Of a stretch of DNA of 51,573 nt, positions 34,165 to 45,478 are shown piece by piece (the stretch's first letter is position 1; each line of letters begins with the position of its first letter). The stretch spans positions 1-51,573 of the forward strand of contig JAMQCK010000139.1 in NCBI GenBank assembly GCA_024196135.1, written 5' to 3'. The stretch comes from Pleurotus ostreatus/Saccharomyces cerevisiae fusant. Taxonomy: Eukaryota; Opisthokonta. Both the position numbers and the translations under genes were made by a program. Below the pieces are notes generated by a model that was not told the DNA's origin, made no database searches, and saw only the letters and a program-made list of their open reading frames with translations.

Positions 34165-34813
34165 AGGACCCCGGAATATACGCACAAAGGCCGTCCAGCG
34201 GTGCGGATAAATCTTGGGGGTCCCGGCCGGTAGGCCGGTCCAAAAAATGGATAAATTGGGAGCTTGAGGGCGCGGAGGCCGGCCCAAAAACGCGGATATG
34301 TACGGGGTATGCGGTGAAGCCGTCCTAAAAAACGGATACCTGAACCCCAGTTCGAACCACCGGCCGCCCTCCAATTGGGACGCGCGCCAGACCATTGAGC
34401 CATATTCTATGAGCAAGTGCTGGGGGACGGGGGGAAACCTCATAGCTCCCCACGCTCATTAGCACTTTCTCCCACTGTCAGACTCGATCTTCCGAAGAAC
34501 AGCGGTGCGCGCGGTAGCTTTTTGCATGGGTCTTGAGAGCGTTAATTCTTTGGGCTTGTACTGAACAACTTCTTTCTATTACATGCGCTGTACGCACCGC
34601 CTGTGCGGACCCGAGGAGAAAAATGGGATTTTTGCCGATTTTATTGCCATTTTTGGAGGCCGTCACAGGAAAGCGGATAAATCCTGGGGGTCCCAAGAGG
34701 CCGTTCCAGAAAACGGATGAATTTGGGGGCCAAAGGCCCAAGAAAAAAACGGATAAATGTGCGCCAAAGCCGGATTTTCCAGGACGGCCTCCATGCGTAT
34801 ATTCCGGGGTCCT
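34165..34813. mobile_element. Non-autonomous TIR element (hAT-like MITE), 649 bp
   Basis: The ends are perfect 20-bp inverted repeats: AGGACCCCGGAATATACGCA at 34165–34184 and its reverse complement at 34794–34813. They are flanked by an identical 8-bp direct repeat, GGAAGAGC, at 34157–34164 and 34814–34821. Eight-base target duplications are typical of hAT elements. If the ends are instead set at CAG…CTG, the duplication shortens to six bases. Subterminal 'GGATAAAT'-type motifs recur near both ends, in opposite orientation (for example 34204, 34248, 34676 and 34751). No transposase frame is present, so it would need a helper. Internally it carries tRNA-like A and B boxes on the minus strand. 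Confidence 0.9.
34348..34402 (-). other. tRNA-like Pol III promoter boxes inside the TIR element
   Basis: On the minus strand, 'TGGCTCAATGG' (34402–34392) fits the A-box consensus, and 'GGTTCGAACTG' (34358–34348) fits most of the B box. Their starts are 44 nt apart, the spacing found in a tRNA gene. The acceptor arm and the T-stem do not pair, so this is not a working tRNA gene. It may be a captured tRNA or SINE fragment, or coincidence. Confidence 0.45.
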
Positions 34814-35295
34814 GGAAGAGCCCAGTGCGGAACACGCGGCCGTACCAGAACGGGTGGGGAACCTGAAGACAGAAATCGAGAGTATTCGGAGACGGTCAGC
34901 CCCATTCACCTGTTCTGGGCAGTAGACTTACACGTCTGAGGAGGCTTACAGTGCTAGAAACAAAGAAGGAGAGGATAGAGCAGGTCGTCTGGGGCCGCGT
35001 TCAAGGCCATGTTGCGCGCGCGATCTTGTCCCTCCCTTACCTCTGCACCACTCTGCGCCTGCTCTACGACTACTTCAGTCTCTCCCAAGACATTGAAGTA
35101 AGTGTTCGGATCTGAGTAGTAGCCGACACTTCAGTGATCCCCCCTCACCAGGTACTCGCACGTAGGCAGTCGCGACGTTCGCAACGTTCGGCGCAGAACA
35201 CGCCCAGTGAGCCCCATCCCGAGCCCCAGAGTGCTGCCGCATCCATCACGGTCGATGCCGAGGAACATGACATGCATAGCCTTGACGGTGTGTGA

Positions 35296-36109
35296 TGTGA
35301 TTGCCGCTTCGTCCGAGAGTCTTCACGAAGAACTTGCCCGCTGGATGAGCTGAGTAGGAAGTATAGTGTGGGTAGATCGGCCCGAACGAGTCGATATATG
35401 TATGCGTTGCGTCCTGGCCTTGATCCTGTTCTGTATTATTTGCCGGTGGTCCTAATCTTGCTTTGTATTATTTATGTGTCGTCGCAAGCAGATATCCGAG
35501 ATATGAATTGAACGAGCATTTCGAGCGAGGCGATGCGGCGGATAGGCAGGGGACCAGCAAGCAGAGCAACAGGACAAGGGGTACAAAGTCAGGAAGCAGC
35601 GAGGATAGGATCGAGAGGCCTCTAGAACGCTGAAGCTGCAGTCGAGGGTTGAGCAGCAGCGCCGGCCATCATGGTCGCGGATAAGGCTCGTTTTGACACG
35701 ATGAACCGCCACATTATCACACGTGCAACGGGCCGACTCCCGAATATCGTCCAAACGGAGAATTTCTGATAGACCTCAATTTCTCACGGTAGCTCACGGC
35801 CCTCCTTCAGCTCAGCAAAGAAGAAAAGGGAAGAGGTAATTTCCACAAGAACACGCATGATCGTATGTACCACGAATTTTGTGCTTTTTTGTAGGTGAAG
35901 GAGTCGAACATCGTTCCCCTTGTCATGACGTCGCGTTTCTTTTCCACGTGCGCAACATGATCGGAGCTGCCGATAGGAGTCCGCCAATTCAATTGTCCGT
36001 CTCCGTTCTTGCTCTGAAAGACCATCACGACTCGCCTGCGTCCACTGTGCACAGGGCCCAACACTCCTTCTGACCGCGAACACGACGCCCGCAGTGGTCG
36101 AGCGCCACG
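35296..36109. other. Intergenic, CSC1-like gene upstream region
   Basis: Short open frames on the minus strand (35452–35754 and 35784–36155) have no motifs. I see no RNA or repeat. Confidence 0.45.
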
Positions 36110-39100
36110 ATGTCGACGACGACCACGTCCGCCGCACCGTCTGCGTCCACCTCAACCGACACCACGGACATCTCCAACGCCAAGGCCGCCAGCACCGACT
36201 CCTTCGTGACTGCCCTCGTCTTCAACGCTATCGTCTTCGGCGCAGAAATAGGTGTCTTCACCGTCCTCAGACCGTGGTTCAGGGCAATCTATGAGGTGCG
36301 CGCCACGCGTGATATGTGTATCAAGCGCGCCACAGTCGGCTAATCGTCCCTCCCAGCCTCGCACATACGTCCCGCCGCCGTCGAAGCGGTCCCCCACGAT
36401 AGATGCCCTCGCAGGGTTGCGCAGGGTGTCGAACGCGACGCTAAGCAAGCTAGATCCGAGGAGTGCGTCGCGTGCCTCGCTTTACTTCCCCCACGCGTCA
36501 CTGAACCCGATCGTCTAGCTCTCCTCGCCTGGCCCATCGCCGTGTATAAGGCAGATGCAGAGGTACGTGCTCAGATCCTTCATAGTCCGTCACCTTTGCC
36601 CTCAACCATCCGTGTTTCTCTTTGGGGAGGGCGAGGGGGAGGAGATGTCGGAGTGGCGGGAACGAGGAACGATCATCGGTCGACGTGTGCGGCGTCGAGC
36701 GACTGCTCCAAGGGCAGCACGTATCATGCGTATCGCCGCAGGCGCTCTCTCACCGTCGCGAGTAGTTGTCCTTGTCGCGCAGCGCTGCGATCACTACATC
36801 CTCCTCGGACCAGGCACATCGCCGGTACTGCTCGCATGTATCATGGTATCATGCAACCAGTCTACTCATACTCTATGGGCGGAGAGCGTCCGGGGACCAG
36901 TCTACTCATGATCGACCCCAATGCCTCTTTCCCTCTACTGCAGGATCTGATTCGCGCCTGTCCTCACTCCCACATGCCATTCCACTCGATCCCCTCTTTC
37001 TGTTGCGCTGTTCGGTCTTTGCTTCATACGCTGTTCTAACCTTCAAACCAAGGACATTATCCCCGCCTCTGGCCTCGATGCTTACCTCTTCGTCCGTTTC
37101 TTGCGCATGCTCACCCGCATCTTCGCTCCCATATGGATTGTGAGCTGGCTCATCCTGCTCCCTCTGGACGCAGTAGGTGGTAGCGGGGATGGGCTGGAAA
37201 GGTTAGTCGAGGCTTGAAGCCACCATAACCTGACATCACATACTCACCTTTCTACACAGATTCACCTTCGGGAATGTCTCGCGGCAGAACACCAGTCGTT
37301 ACTGGGCGCATCTTATCCTCGCCTGGGTCTTCACGATCCACATCCTTCGCGTCCTCACCCGCGAGATGGGCTATTTCGTCAGGAAGAGGCAGCAGTTCCT
37401 CGTCAGCAAGGCGCACGCGGGGACTGCGCAGGCGGCAACTATCCTCGTCACTGGTGTCCCTGCGTCGTACCTCACCGAAGATGCGTTGTGGAAGCTATTC
37501 CGCGATATGCCAGGTGGTGTGAAGAAGATGTGGATCAATCGGTGAGTATTCGACGTTCGACTGTCTCGAATACATTTTCTCAATGGAATGCGCTAATTCG
37601 TGCGACTCAGCGACCTCGGTTCCCTTCCCGATGCCTACGACGAGCAGGTTGCGCTCTGCGCCAAGCTCGAGAGCGCGGAGACGGAGCTCGTGCGGAACCG
37701 GGTCAAGGCCAGGATAAAGGCGCGGGAGAAGCTTGACAAAGAGGCGAAGAAGGGGAAGGGAAAGAAGGGCAAGGGCACCGATTCACCCACTGGCTCGCCA
37801 ACCATCGGTGCCACAAACGGGTCCTCCGGCAACAGCTCCGCGACAGCCACCGACGGCGCGAACGATCCGCTCAAGGAGGCCGAGCTCGCGGTCCCGCGGC
37901 CGACGCACCGCCTGGGCTTCCTGGGCCTATGGGGAGAGAAGGTGGACACGATCGACTACTGCCGGAAGGAAATCGCCCGACTGGAGGTCGTGCTCGAGGA
38001 GGGGCGCGCGCGCCTCGCGGCAATCAACGCGGCCTCCCGGGAGACCGCGCGCGCGAACATTGCGCGCGTGAAAAGGGAGGAGAGGAGGAAGACTGGCATC
38101 GCGCATCCGGAGGATCATTTTGAGGTTGGGGGCGGGGCGATTGAGGATACGGGGAAGACGGATAAGGAGGAGGGCGCGCCGGAGCTGCGCGTGTCGACGG
38201 AGGGAGGGGCGAGGGGGAGTATTGAGAGGGACGTGTCGCCGGTGTCGAGGCCTTCGGAGGAGGATGCGCTGGCGCCGAGGCCATCGTTCGATCCGGGGAC
38301 GCCTTTGCCGCAGGATGAAGGTTAGCTTCACGGGTTCATTCTGTTTTGCTGTTTGGTTGCTTATGCTCTCACGTTAGGCGCCCGCCACTCCCTCGAGACC
38401 GGCGAGACCTCCATGGGCCGCACCTCCACCGCCACTGAGCGTCAGCGCCGCAAATTCATGGACGAGGGCGTGCGCCAGGTCGGCGAGGGCGTCAAGCAGG
38501 TCGGAAACGTCGGAAAGCAGGTCGGCACCGCCGGCCTCCAGGTCACGCGCGACGTCGGGTACGCGGGGCTGCAGGCGGGCAAGGACATGACGCGCGATAT
38601 CTCGACGGTGGGGAAGCAGGTCGGCGAGGTCGGGAAGCATGTGGGCAAGCAGGCGCTGGGGCTGGTGGGGCTGGCGTCGAAGGATGATAGTTATCCGCCG
38701 TTGAATAGGTGAGTGATTGAGAGATGGTCTGAGGGGTGGGGTGTTTGGCTGATGGTGAACGCTTTTGTACAGCGCCTTCGTGACCTTCCAGAAGCAGATC
38801 GGCGCGCATATGGCGGCGCAGGTTTTGTTGCATCACGAACCGTACAGGATGAGCAAGACGTACATCGAGGTGAGCGACTTCACTGATATACTCTCCCTTT
38901 CGCTAAGGAAAACCTTCCCAGATGGCCCCCGACGATGTCATCTGGTCGAACCTCGGCATGAACCCCTACGAGGCGCGCGTCCGCATAGCCATCTCCTGGG
39001 CCGCGACCGGAGCACTCATCGTCTTTTGGGCGTTCCCCGTCGCGTTCGTGGGTAGTGTCAGCAACATTTATACGCTTTGCGGAACGGTGAAATGGTTGAC

Positions 39101-40914
39101 TTGGATCTGCGACCTGCCGACGGTGGTGACCAGTATCATCTCTGGTCAGTGATGGTGGCTTCCGTGGTTGCCACTCATTGTTGACATTCTGCCTCTCAGG
39201 TATTCTCCCGCCGGTTGCCCTTGCCATCTTGATGGCGCTGCTGCCCGTCGTCCTTCGGCTGCTCGCGCGGTTTGAAGGTGTACCGAGATATTCGGGGCTC
39301 GAGTTGAGCTTGATGACGCGGTACTTCATCTTCCAGGTGAGTATCCAATATTGTTGGCCTTCTCAAGTATACTGACAATGTTAATTAGGTTGTTCACTCC
39401 TTCCTCGTCGTCACGCTCTCTTCCGGTATCATTGCCTCCCTCGAGGACCTGCTCAACAACCCGACGTCGATTCCGAATTTGCTGGCTAGCAACCTGCCGA
39501 GCGCGAGTAATTTCTTTTTGACGTGAGTAACGGCGGATTTTGTGGCGCCGCCAGGAAAGTCCTTCATCTTGACTCACGCTCTTACACAGCTACGTCATTC
39601 TTCAAGGCCTTTCTGGTACAGCGGCTGGGTTCTTGCAGATCGTGCCGCTTGCGCTGTACTATGTCAAGTTGTTCGTCTTGGGTAGTACACCAAGGGCGGT
39701 GTATGGGATCAAGTACGAGCTGTAAGTCATCATCTCTGCTTCGACATCTGTAGGCCACTGACCCTCTTTTCAGGCGCAATGTGGCTTGGGGTACGCTCTT
39801 CCCAGGCATTACGCTGCTCAGCACCATCGGTGCGTACCAGATATTTGTCTGACTTTTGACTATCTGTTGACGTCGCGTACCAGCTATTGGCTACTCCATC
39901 ATCTCTCCCATCATCAACGGCCTTGCGTGCTTCACGTTCTTCGCCTTCTACGAGCTCTACAAGTACCTCTTCCTGTGGCAGCTCCAGCAATCTCCCGCAT
40001 CTGACACCGGTGGCCTCTTCTTCCCCAAGGCAATCCAGCACGTCTTCGTCGGCATGTACGTGCAGCAGGTCTGCCTCTGCGCGCTCTTCTTCCTCGTTCG
40101 GGACGACAATCACCACGCGAAGGCGGTGCCGCAGGGCGCGCTCATGGTCGTGTTGATCATATTGACGGCTTTCTACAACCTGATCTTGACGAATTCGTAC
40201 GGCCCGCTGTTGAGTGCACTTCCGCTTTCGCTGAAGGATAAGACGTTCGGGTACGAGGAGGACGAAGGTGTGCGGTCATCGTTTTAATTTCTGAACACTG
40301 TGGTCTTACCCTACTTGCCAGACGAGGAAGCCGAGGGCGCCGCGAACGGAAAGCGGAAGAGCACGTTCTACCAAGCCGCCGAAACCGAGAAGGGCGTCTC
40401 AAGCGCTGTTGAGCCCCGCCAGCTTGGAACCGGCGAGAAGAGGCGAACGACGTTTGCGAGCGATGGTCAGTCGTGCCGAATCAAACGTAGAGACCTTCGA
40501 CTGATTTTACTCTCTCTAGGCAAGAACGAAAAGGATGTCAGCGTGCGCGACTTCGCGGCTGCTGATGTCGAGGCTGGCGAGGGAGGTCACGCATACCCGC
40601 CAAGCAAGGTCGAAGACCAGGGTGCGCCACGGGTTTTCCCTCAACCCAAGTCCGCGGACGAGTATGGATTTGCACATCCTGCGGCGTCGCGTCCGCAGCG
40701 CACGGTCTGGATACCGGCAGATGAGCTCGGACATGGTACGTCTATACTTCGTGCTATAATCAAAGGTTCATGTGCTCACGCACTCTCAGGCGAGGAAGAA
40801 GCTCGCGCTTGCCGGGATGCTGGCGTGAACGCCAGCACGCACGATGCGGTCGTCGACCCGAAGGGCAAGGTGGACATCCTCGGGCCACCTCCCGATGTCG
40901 TGAGGGAAGACTAA
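36110..40914 (+). CDS. CSC1/OSCA-family (RSN1/DUF221) cation channel
   Basis: This is a polytopic membrane protein of the TMEM63/OSCA/Csc1 group, osmo- or mechanosensitive cation channels. About 17 exons give roughly 1,150 residues. Early joins are 36295/36357, 36462/36519 (a gtgcgt site in 'KLDPR|TLLAWPIAVYKADAE') and 36562/37053, the last spanning a 490-nt intron that is long for this gene. Landmarks are TM1 'FNAIVFGAEIGVFTVL', 'SGLDAYLFVRFLRMLTRIF', 'WVFTIHILRVLTREM', the RRM-like cytosolic loop 'ILVTGVPASYLTEDALWKLF', the return helix 'APDDVIWSNLGMNPYEARVR', and the 7TM channel region from 'IAISWAATGALIVFWAFPVA' to 'LILTNSYGPLLSALP'. The cytosolic loop carries an inserted Lys/Glu-rich region and a run of 'VGxxGKQ' heptads (38475–38670). 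The C-terminal tail is hydrophilic. The substrate ion is inferred from family. Confidence 0.9.
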
Positions 40915-41485
40915 GCAGTCAACGCCCTCGATATGTCTCTTGTCTATATGTGCTTGATCGATTATTGACGACGACGAAGAGATCTGGCTGGCTTTCAGCC
41001 AGTAATGACTAAATAACTGATATACCCCTTTCGAAGCTGCGCTTTCTCTCTTTCCAACTACGTAGATCTACTGTATACATGGCGCTGTCGCGCAAAGAAC
41101 AGTACTGATAATGTACCTACTCACGATGTACCTTCCTGACTCGCCTATTATCCTGAAGGCATGTTTACGTCCCATCGAAGAACTTGCGCAGTTCAACTTC
41201 CGAAGACATCACGAGATATTCTGGTCCCGCGTGGACTCCAACTTCTGATCAGCTTCAAGCAATCGGCCCAGCCTTGGAAGGATCCTTGCCTGGAGCTCAG
41301 GCTCGACCCTCGACATGTTCTGTGCCGCTAGATTCAGGAGGACATGAATGCGCACTCTCAGAAGCGAACAATGAGCATAAATAGTGTGTTCGTTAATACG
41401 ATAAGTTACAAAGAGCGGTATGCCACTACTAGTGGGATAGGTATGAGACAAGGCATCGAATGTCTTCATCCCTGCAGAAGCAGAC
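40915..41485. other. Convergent intergenic region
   Basis: This is the 3' flank of the CSC1-like and thaumatin-like genes. An 86-aa minus-strand open frame (41209–41469) has helical character ('ARILPRLGRLLEADQKLE') but no known motif and no clear promoter. I do not call it a gene. Confidence 0.4.
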
Positions 41486-42408
41486 TTAAGGGCAGAAAGT
41501 GACCGTCTGCAAAGGGTGTCAGCGATGGACCGGCATCGAATCAGTCCAGATACTCACGTAGTCAGCGTTCTTCGAGCCAGTGCAGGTCCAAAGCGCGGTG
41601 CCGCTGCTCTCGTCGTAAGCGTACGCGTAAGAGTTCGGGCAGCCATCCTCTGTGTTGAGTGGTCAGCAGGGATGTCAAAAGGTCAAAAAACAGGATCACA
41701 AACGCACTGAAGTAGTCGTAGTACTGGACACCGGACGAAGGGCAGGTCTCGGGCTTGTCAAAGTCACCGCTGCAGCAGTTCGGCGAGTTGCTCGCGTCGC
41801 CGTCGAGGTTGGCAGAGCAGGCGGTGTAGCAGCCGACGACCTTGCCGTCGCCGTCCTTCTTCTGTAGCTCAGCAGGGCCTGTCAAGCGCGTCAGCCTGAG
41901 TACGAGTATATCAAGAAGTGCCTCAGTGCTTACAGTCCGCGTTCAGCTCCTTCGGGCACGATGCCTCCGGGCAGTCCTGAGTCGGCTTGACCGAGACGGG
42001 GATGTTGTACCCATCGACGAGCGAGACATCGTAGTTGTCCTCACCGTCCGGAATGAGCGTCCACTCCGCGACCGTGACGGGCGGGACACCCGTGCCGCCC
42101 TCCGTCGCGCACTCCAGGCCACCGTTGCAGCCGCCCGTCGCGCACGACGTCTGGTCCTGCGTCGAGCTGAAGTCGCAGCCCGTGCGGCCCCAGATGCGGC
42201 CCGCGGTCCAGTTGTCGGGGACCTCGAACTGCTCGGTGCTGCCCGCGGCGGCCTCCCAGCCCGTGGCATGGTTGGGCGAGTCCCCGGAGCTCGGGTCGGT
42301 GAAGATCGCGGGCCACACGGTGAAGTCGCAGTTGTTCTTCACGGTCATCTGGCGCGCGCTCGCGGAAGTCGCGAGGACGGCGAGGGTAACGGCGGCGGCG
42401 GCGATCAT
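41486..42408 (-). CDS. Thaumatin-like protein (PR-5 family)
   Basis: This is a secreted, disulphide-rich protein of the thaumatin/GH64 superfamily; fungal members have been linked to beta-1,3-glucan binding or hydrolysis of the cell wall. The signal peptide is 'MIAAAAVTLAVLATSASA'. The mature part begins 'RQMTVKNNCDFTVWPAIF'. It continues with 'GWEAAAGSTEQFEVPDNW' and 'AGRIWGRTGCDFSS', the family signature region, then 'EWTLIPDGEDNYDVSLVDGY', 'NIPVSVKPTQDCPEASCPKE', 'PNCCSGDFDKPETCP' and the end 'DYTVTFCP'. Four exons join in frame. The acidic cleft residues of the family (Glu in 'AEWTL', Asp in 'YDVSLVDG') are present. A TATA box lies about 115 nt upstream of the start. No neighbour explains its role. 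Confidence 0.93.
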
Positions 42409-42520
42409 GATGTACGGGTGAGAGAAGGTGGGCTGTACGACTGGGAGAAGGACGGCGGGGGAGCGCTAGGCGAAGGAGAGAAGAATGCGTTGGTGAGGGG
42501 AGCAGAAACGCAGGCAGACT

Positions 42521-42528
42521 TTATATAG
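42521..42528 (-). promoter_or_regulatory. TATA box of the thaumatin-like gene
   Basis: CTATATAA on the minus strand lies about 115 nt upstream of the ATG at 42408. It is a clean core-promoter match and fits strong inducible expression of a secreted protein. Confidence 0.6.
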
Positions 42529-43450
42529 GCGGGACATGGATAGCTCGCGGAGGTGCGTCCGCAGATCGTCTAGCGTTGGGCTGGCGCAGTCACCGTCTTC
42601 GTTGCGCGGGCCAGTCGCGGTCGCAATACGTGTTGTCGCACGTCGCAGTACGGCCTTGGAGCGATGAGATAAACAGCTAGGCCTATCCAATATGGCCACC
42701 ACAAATGACGGTGGCGCCTCGGTGGGGCGCGCATATGAAGATCTGCGGCTGGGGTCGACCTGCACCTGCGGTTGGGGTCGTCTGCGCCTTGCGGCTGGGG
42801 TCGTCCCGCTCTGTTTCAGCGTCGAGCAGACCGGAGTGAGCGACAGCCCGCCTGCCGACTGCCAAGCCCAACGACGACGAGCGCAGCAGCTTCGGTGTGC
42901 GGCCCCTCCGTTCTCGTCGCTAGAGTCACGCACAAAACCTCGCAAAACTTTACGGAAAGTCACCCGAGCTATCACCAGACGGGCCAACTCAAAGCTTTGA
43001 AGTAGATTCCCATCCAAGAATCCACGCGAAGTTCATGACTCTGTCAAGGGTATAGCATAACCCGCAGAAGCTCGAAGGATAGAGCAGCGCCAGCTGGCAG
43101 CGAAGGAAGGGACCGTGAGATTCAAGGTGAGATTTGGGTTGAGACGGAACCAGAAATCGATCAATTGCGTTTCGGCCATCTCCGCGACGCCGTGTGCTAC
43201 GGACCCACACCGCCATTGTTACCAAACTGGGCAAAACCGCGTGCACCACAATGGCCAAGCTCGCGCTCCTTGACTTCAACATCCCCAGTCACAACTCGCG
43301 AGCACTTTGGAGCATAGCCCATGTTATGATGGCACATTGCAGTTTACCGACTCTTCTCTTACACCTAAAGTACACCGCACAATTGCCCAAAGCCCACCCC
43401 ACGAAAACCCTGGCAGTGAAAGACTACCGAACCACCGAGCCCAGTTCCGC
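42529..43450. other. Intergenic, ~0.9 kb
   Basis: This holds the upstream region of the thaumatin-like gene and the 3' flank of the next gene. A short tandem repeat is listed separately. Open frames at 42466–43017 and 42989–43282 lack motifs. Confidence 0.45.
42745..42810. repeat. 23-bp tandem repeat, 2.8 units
   Basis: Two full units and a partial one start 'GCGGCTGGGGTCG' or 'GCGGTTGGGGTCG'. It lies about 340 bp upstream of the thaumatin-like start codon. Confidence 0.75.
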
Positions 43451-45204
43451 TTACCCCCGTAACAGTGACACCGGCCTCTGCTTCGGCTCCGCATAGTCGC
43501 TGAAGGTGATGACGGGTAGCTCACTGTCCCGCCGCGGCTCCAGGTCGCTATCCTGACGCCGACGCGGTTCCTCCGGGACCACGAAGCGATACCCCTCGTC
43601 CGCTGAGTCCATGCTCTCCGCGTAGAGCGTCCATGGCCGGGACGCGTCGTCGTAAGGGATCCGAGGCGATCCAGGGTGGGAGATCATGGGCGATCCCACT
43701 TGCGAGATCCTAGGTGATCCTTGCGGCACGGCGCGGTACGCGTCTCCGTAGCCGAAGTCTTCCTGTCCATCCATCATCGGACTGCCCACCCCGCCCAACA
43801 ACGGACTCCCCACCGGCGGCGTCCTACAAAACGCCTCATCCGGCCTCGGAATCTCGCCCAGACTCTTCAGCCCCCGCTTCTCGCAATCGCCAAAATCGGA
43901 CGAAGTGACGCTGAACTTCGACCCGGGCACGTTCTTCGAGATGTCGATGACGCGGTCGTAGACGGTGGGGCGAGTACGAGTTTGCGGGTTGCTTGGAGCG
44001 GAAGAGTGCGAGGAAGACCAAGGAACAGAATTGGACCAGATCCCGGAGAAGACTGCAGAGCGCGCGACGAAGGAGGCGCGAATCGAGTTGACTGAAAGCG
44101 AGGGGAAGTGATGCGCAGGACGGAGCCAAGCGCCAGACGAGACACGAGCAGATGCAGGTGCATCAGGTTGCCAAGCCGCCGCATTGTCCTTCTCATGCAT
44201 CGAATCCGTCGAAAACGAGCTCTGCATCGACGCCTTCGTCTTATCGTACGACAGCGTGCGCGACAGCACGCTCTCCGTCCCATGCTTGATGTTGTCGGCC
44301 TCGCGGCGCTTCGAGCGGTGCCGGCGGAAGACGGCGCAGAAGTAGAAGACGATGACGAGGCCGATGAGCGAGGAGAGGATGCCGCTGAGGATGTAGCGCG
44401 TTGGGATGGGTTCTTCGGTGGCTGCGGTGGTGCTGTCGTGCGTAGGTCGGTGAGGGGCGCTTGCTGAGGGTTCGGAGACTTCGGCGGAGTGGGTGACAAT
44501 GCCAGGAGCGATGCGAACGAAGGTCGACGAGACATGAGTTAGACCGGCGGCAGATGACAAGAGGCCAGAGGGGGTGCCCAGAGTCTCGGTTGGCAGCACA
44601 GTAGACGTCGGATCGACAGCAACAAGGACCACCAAAGTGGTCGATTCAATCAAGTCTTGCGTGGGCGCCGTGTCGTACGTGTCGTTGGAAGTATCTTCGA
44701 CGTAGGTATCGGTGACCTGAGGTTCGTCTGCGGAAGGTGTAGGCAGATATTGCTGTGTAACAGTTGGCAGATCAGAGGTTTCTGGAGCGCTTGGTAAGTT
44801 ATTGATGCAGATATAGCGCTCCTCAAATCACCTAAGATATTCTGCTGTATCATCACAGGCATAGGTTGATCAACTTGAGGCGAGGGCATAGACATAGAGA
44901 CAGGAATCGAGTCTGCGCAGTCCATACAAGGCTCGTTCGTTGTGGTGTCGGTATTTGGGGACGAGTCTGGCTTCGCTGGGGAGTCCTGAATCGTAGTGGG
45001 CGAGCTAGGTTCGAGCATGACATCCGTCGGACGAGCGGGCGGCGAGGAGGGAGGGTCCATAGAGTGTGGCGTAGGTGGTTCAGACGGGGTGTCGGGTTCC
45101 CCTCCAATATGTAGGATGCCCACTTGCATGTCCATCGGAGCGGCGAGAGTGCGCATTGCCGACAGAGCGAGCAAGGCGAGAAGTGCGGGAACGTCTTGAG
45201 GCAT
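43451..45204 (-). CDS. Single-pass Ser/Pro/Thr-rich membrane protein
   Basis: Two exons (45204–44832 and 44781–43451) are joined by a 50-nt intron whose 3' site is after 'CTCCAG', giving 567 residues. The signal peptide is 'MPQDVPALLALLALSAMRTL'. The extracellular part (to about residue 240) is Pro/Ser/Thr-rich and likely O-glycosylated. One membrane helix, 'YILSGILSSLIGLVIVFYF', is followed by the basic stop-transfer 'RRHRSKRREA'. The cytosolic part (about 300 residues) is Ser-rich, with phosphorylatable repeats of 'GSP(R/M)I' type ('QGSPRISQVGSPMISHPGSP'). The architecture resembles fungal wall-stress-sensor or mid2-like proteins and many Agaricomycete single-pass proteins of unknown function. 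No Cys-rich WSC domain is visible, so a sensor role is not established. It diverges from the SNARE gene over about 274 bp. Confidence 0.75.
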
Positions 45205-45478
45205 AGCGGTGTCTTGATAGGCTGAGTGCGTGACTGTGCGGGTGCCCGAGGGCGGTAGGGTGAGGGCAAGGATGGCCGGTGTGGATGATGCTGGTCGGGA
45301 TCAAGACGCGTTGTTTGCCTCCGCACGCGCGACGCCCACAAAGCCAAACGCGCTGCACCGCCACGGTTCCTTCATCACTACTTTCACCATCGTGCTGCTG
45401 CGTTGTCGCATTCATACCCTCTCGGACTCTGCAGTCTGATGATTCACTCGTAGCGCAAGGCCCCCCAACTCACTCAAC
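45205..45478. promoter_or_regulatory. Shared divergent promoter region (membrane protein / SNARE)
   Basis: Only 274 bp separate the two divergent start codons, so both promoters must lie here or overlap. I see no canonical TATA box. Confidence 0.4.

Larger units (their letters stand above)
33921..35295 (+). pseudogene. Small membrane protein gene broken by a TIR element insertion
   Basis: The coding parts are 33921–34164, 34822–34881, 34952–35097 and 35152–35295. With the inserted element and one target copy removed, they sum to 594 nt (197 codons plus stop) in one frame. The N-terminus has two hydrophobic segments ('MGTLLLFLLQLPLDILQ' and 'YVVLAITATATVALSTYAL'). A short coiled coil ('VGNLKTEIE', 'LETKKERIEQVV'), a third hydrophobic stretch ('ARAILSLPYLCTTLRLLY') and a polar tail follow. 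As it stands, reading enters the element and stops at 34328, giving a 135-residue product whose last ~50 residues are element-encoded. I do not recognise the family. The intact downstream frame and perfect target duplication indicate a recent disruption, or one that is splicing-tolerated. Confidence 0.72.

Noticed and set aside
34335..34410. A functional tRNA gene on the minus strand inside the TIR element
   Set aside because: Acceptor and T stems do not pair; only the two promoter boxes match.
36542..37039. 165-aa open frame within the CSC1-like gene
   Set aside because: It lies in the long intron, between exons that join in frame with conserved CSC1 sequence.
41209..41469. 86-aa minus-strand open frame 3' of the thaumatin-like gene
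   Set aside because: No motif, no promoter and a position in the 3' flank; chance open frames of this size are common here.
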